This document shows, piece after piece, positions 63,658 through 64,000 of a stretch of 64,000 nucleotides of DNA. Made by a program: the position numbers and the translations under genes. Source of the stretch: Pseudosulfitobacter koreensis (GTDB taxonomy: Bacteria > Pseudomonadota > Alphaproteobacteria > Rhodobacterales > Rhodobacteraceae); contig NZ_JANKJG010000013.1 in NCBI RefSeq assembly GCF_024733015.1, positions 1 to 64,000 of the forward strand, read 5' to 3'. Each line of letters opens with the position of its first letter. Positions within the stretch are counted from its first letter, which is position 1. The notes under the pieces were generated by a model. It did not search any database and was not told the DNA's origin. It saw only the letters and a list, made by a program, of their open reading frames with translations.

Positions 63658-64000
63658 GTGCTCCCCCAGAGCTTGACGCCGGCCGCATTCAGCAGCCCGG
63701 CGGTTTCGGCCAGCGGCAGGCCTACAATGCCGGTAAACGAGCCGGAAATCCACGGGATCAGCGCGCCCGCAGGCCCTTGAATGCCGTAGCCGCCCGCCTT
63801 GCCCTGCCAGTCGCCGGTGGCGAGGTATCCGTTCACCTCGTCATTCGACAGAACCTTCATGCGCACGGTGCTGACCACGTCGCGTTCCCACAACCGGTCG
63901 CCCCGGCGCACTGCTACGGCAGTGACCACCCGGTGCCTGCGGCCCGACATGGCCCACAGGAACGCAGCCGCCTCGGCAGCGTCTGCAGGTTTGCCCAGTA
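63654..64000 (-). CDS. maf: Maf-like nucleotide pyrophosphatase, C-terminal part
   Basis: Partial: the frame runs off the right edge and only about 115 C-terminal residues are present. They contain [14 protein letters not shown], the [20 protein letters not shown] block with acidic and Lys catalytic positions, and GLPLAET, all typical of Maf proteins. Maf hydrolyses non-canonical or dTTP/UTP nucleotides to monophosphates. The reading frame upstream of the listed ATG (for example [16 protein letters not shown]) shows the protein continues beyond 64000. Overlaps the RNase start by four bases. Confidence 0.9.
   Translation of the reverse strand, partial: LGKPADAAEAAAFLWAMSGRRHRVVTAVAVRRGDRLWERDVVSTVRMKVLSNDEVNGYLATGDWQGKAGGYGIQGPAGALIPWISGSFTGIVGLPLAETAGLLNAAGVKLWGST

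Overview
The window is a compact, GC-rich bacterial chromosome segment with about 55 protein genes. Most neighbours are joined by 4-base ATGA/GTGA stop-start overlaps. The gene content points to an alphaproteobacterium of the Rhodobacterales (Roseobacter-type): a fused phaAB-type Mrp antiporter operon, a polyamine ABC transporter, TRAP and Liv transporters, nrdHIEF, and a maf/RNase E-G/yacG/tRNA-Phe block. This placement is inferred from content and style; no rRNA or marker phylogeny is available here. I see no phage, insertion sequence or CRISPR array.

Layout. 1-351: non-coding, with a possible stable-RNA promoter pointing out of the left edge. 352-2736: two M20 peptidases. 3062-7003: pqiAABC-type lipid-transport operon with a split PqiA. 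7052-12058: dabBA inorganic-carbon pump with a divergent LysR regulator. 12055-16325: RND efflux pump. 16473-17651: a third M20 amidohydrolase. 17665-22273: a translationally coupled FMO / BASS transporter / epimerase / SDR operon with a divergent TetR regulator and a perfect operator palindrome. 22438-28385: six-gene Mrp (pha) Na+/K+:H+ antiporter. 28401-32354: PotABCD-like polyamine uptake. 32680-34852: secreted six-EF-hand protein, DUF1622 and DUF305 membrane proteins. 34954-40662: Liv-type ABC operon ending in an alpha/beta hydrolase. 40763-43176: PAS-LuxR regulator facing a soluble triple-PAS histidine kinase.

43826-48880 is the most unusual part. A leftward series (STAS protein without the phosphorylatable serine, DUF1127 protein, MpaB/DUF2236 oxygenase, a methyltransferase resembling PhcB-type fatty-acid methyl ester synthases, an isoprenylcysteine-methyltransferase-like membrane protein) is divergent from a regulator that fuses a SARP-like DNA-binding domain to a complete alpha/beta hydrolase. 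A nearly identical 18-base direct-repeat element lies upstream of both the regulator and the methyltransferase. It looks like a self-contained signalling or lipid-modification module.

49044-50606: TPP enzyme. 50678-54726: class Ib ribonucleotide reductase nrdHIEF behind a clear cobalamin riboswitch. 54772-62106: TRAP transporter, divergent SDR, flavoprotein dehydrogenase and EamA exporter, with an IclR regulator. 62289-64000: tRNA-Phe, yacG, a short RNase E/G and the C-terminal part of a Maf protein cut by the right edge.
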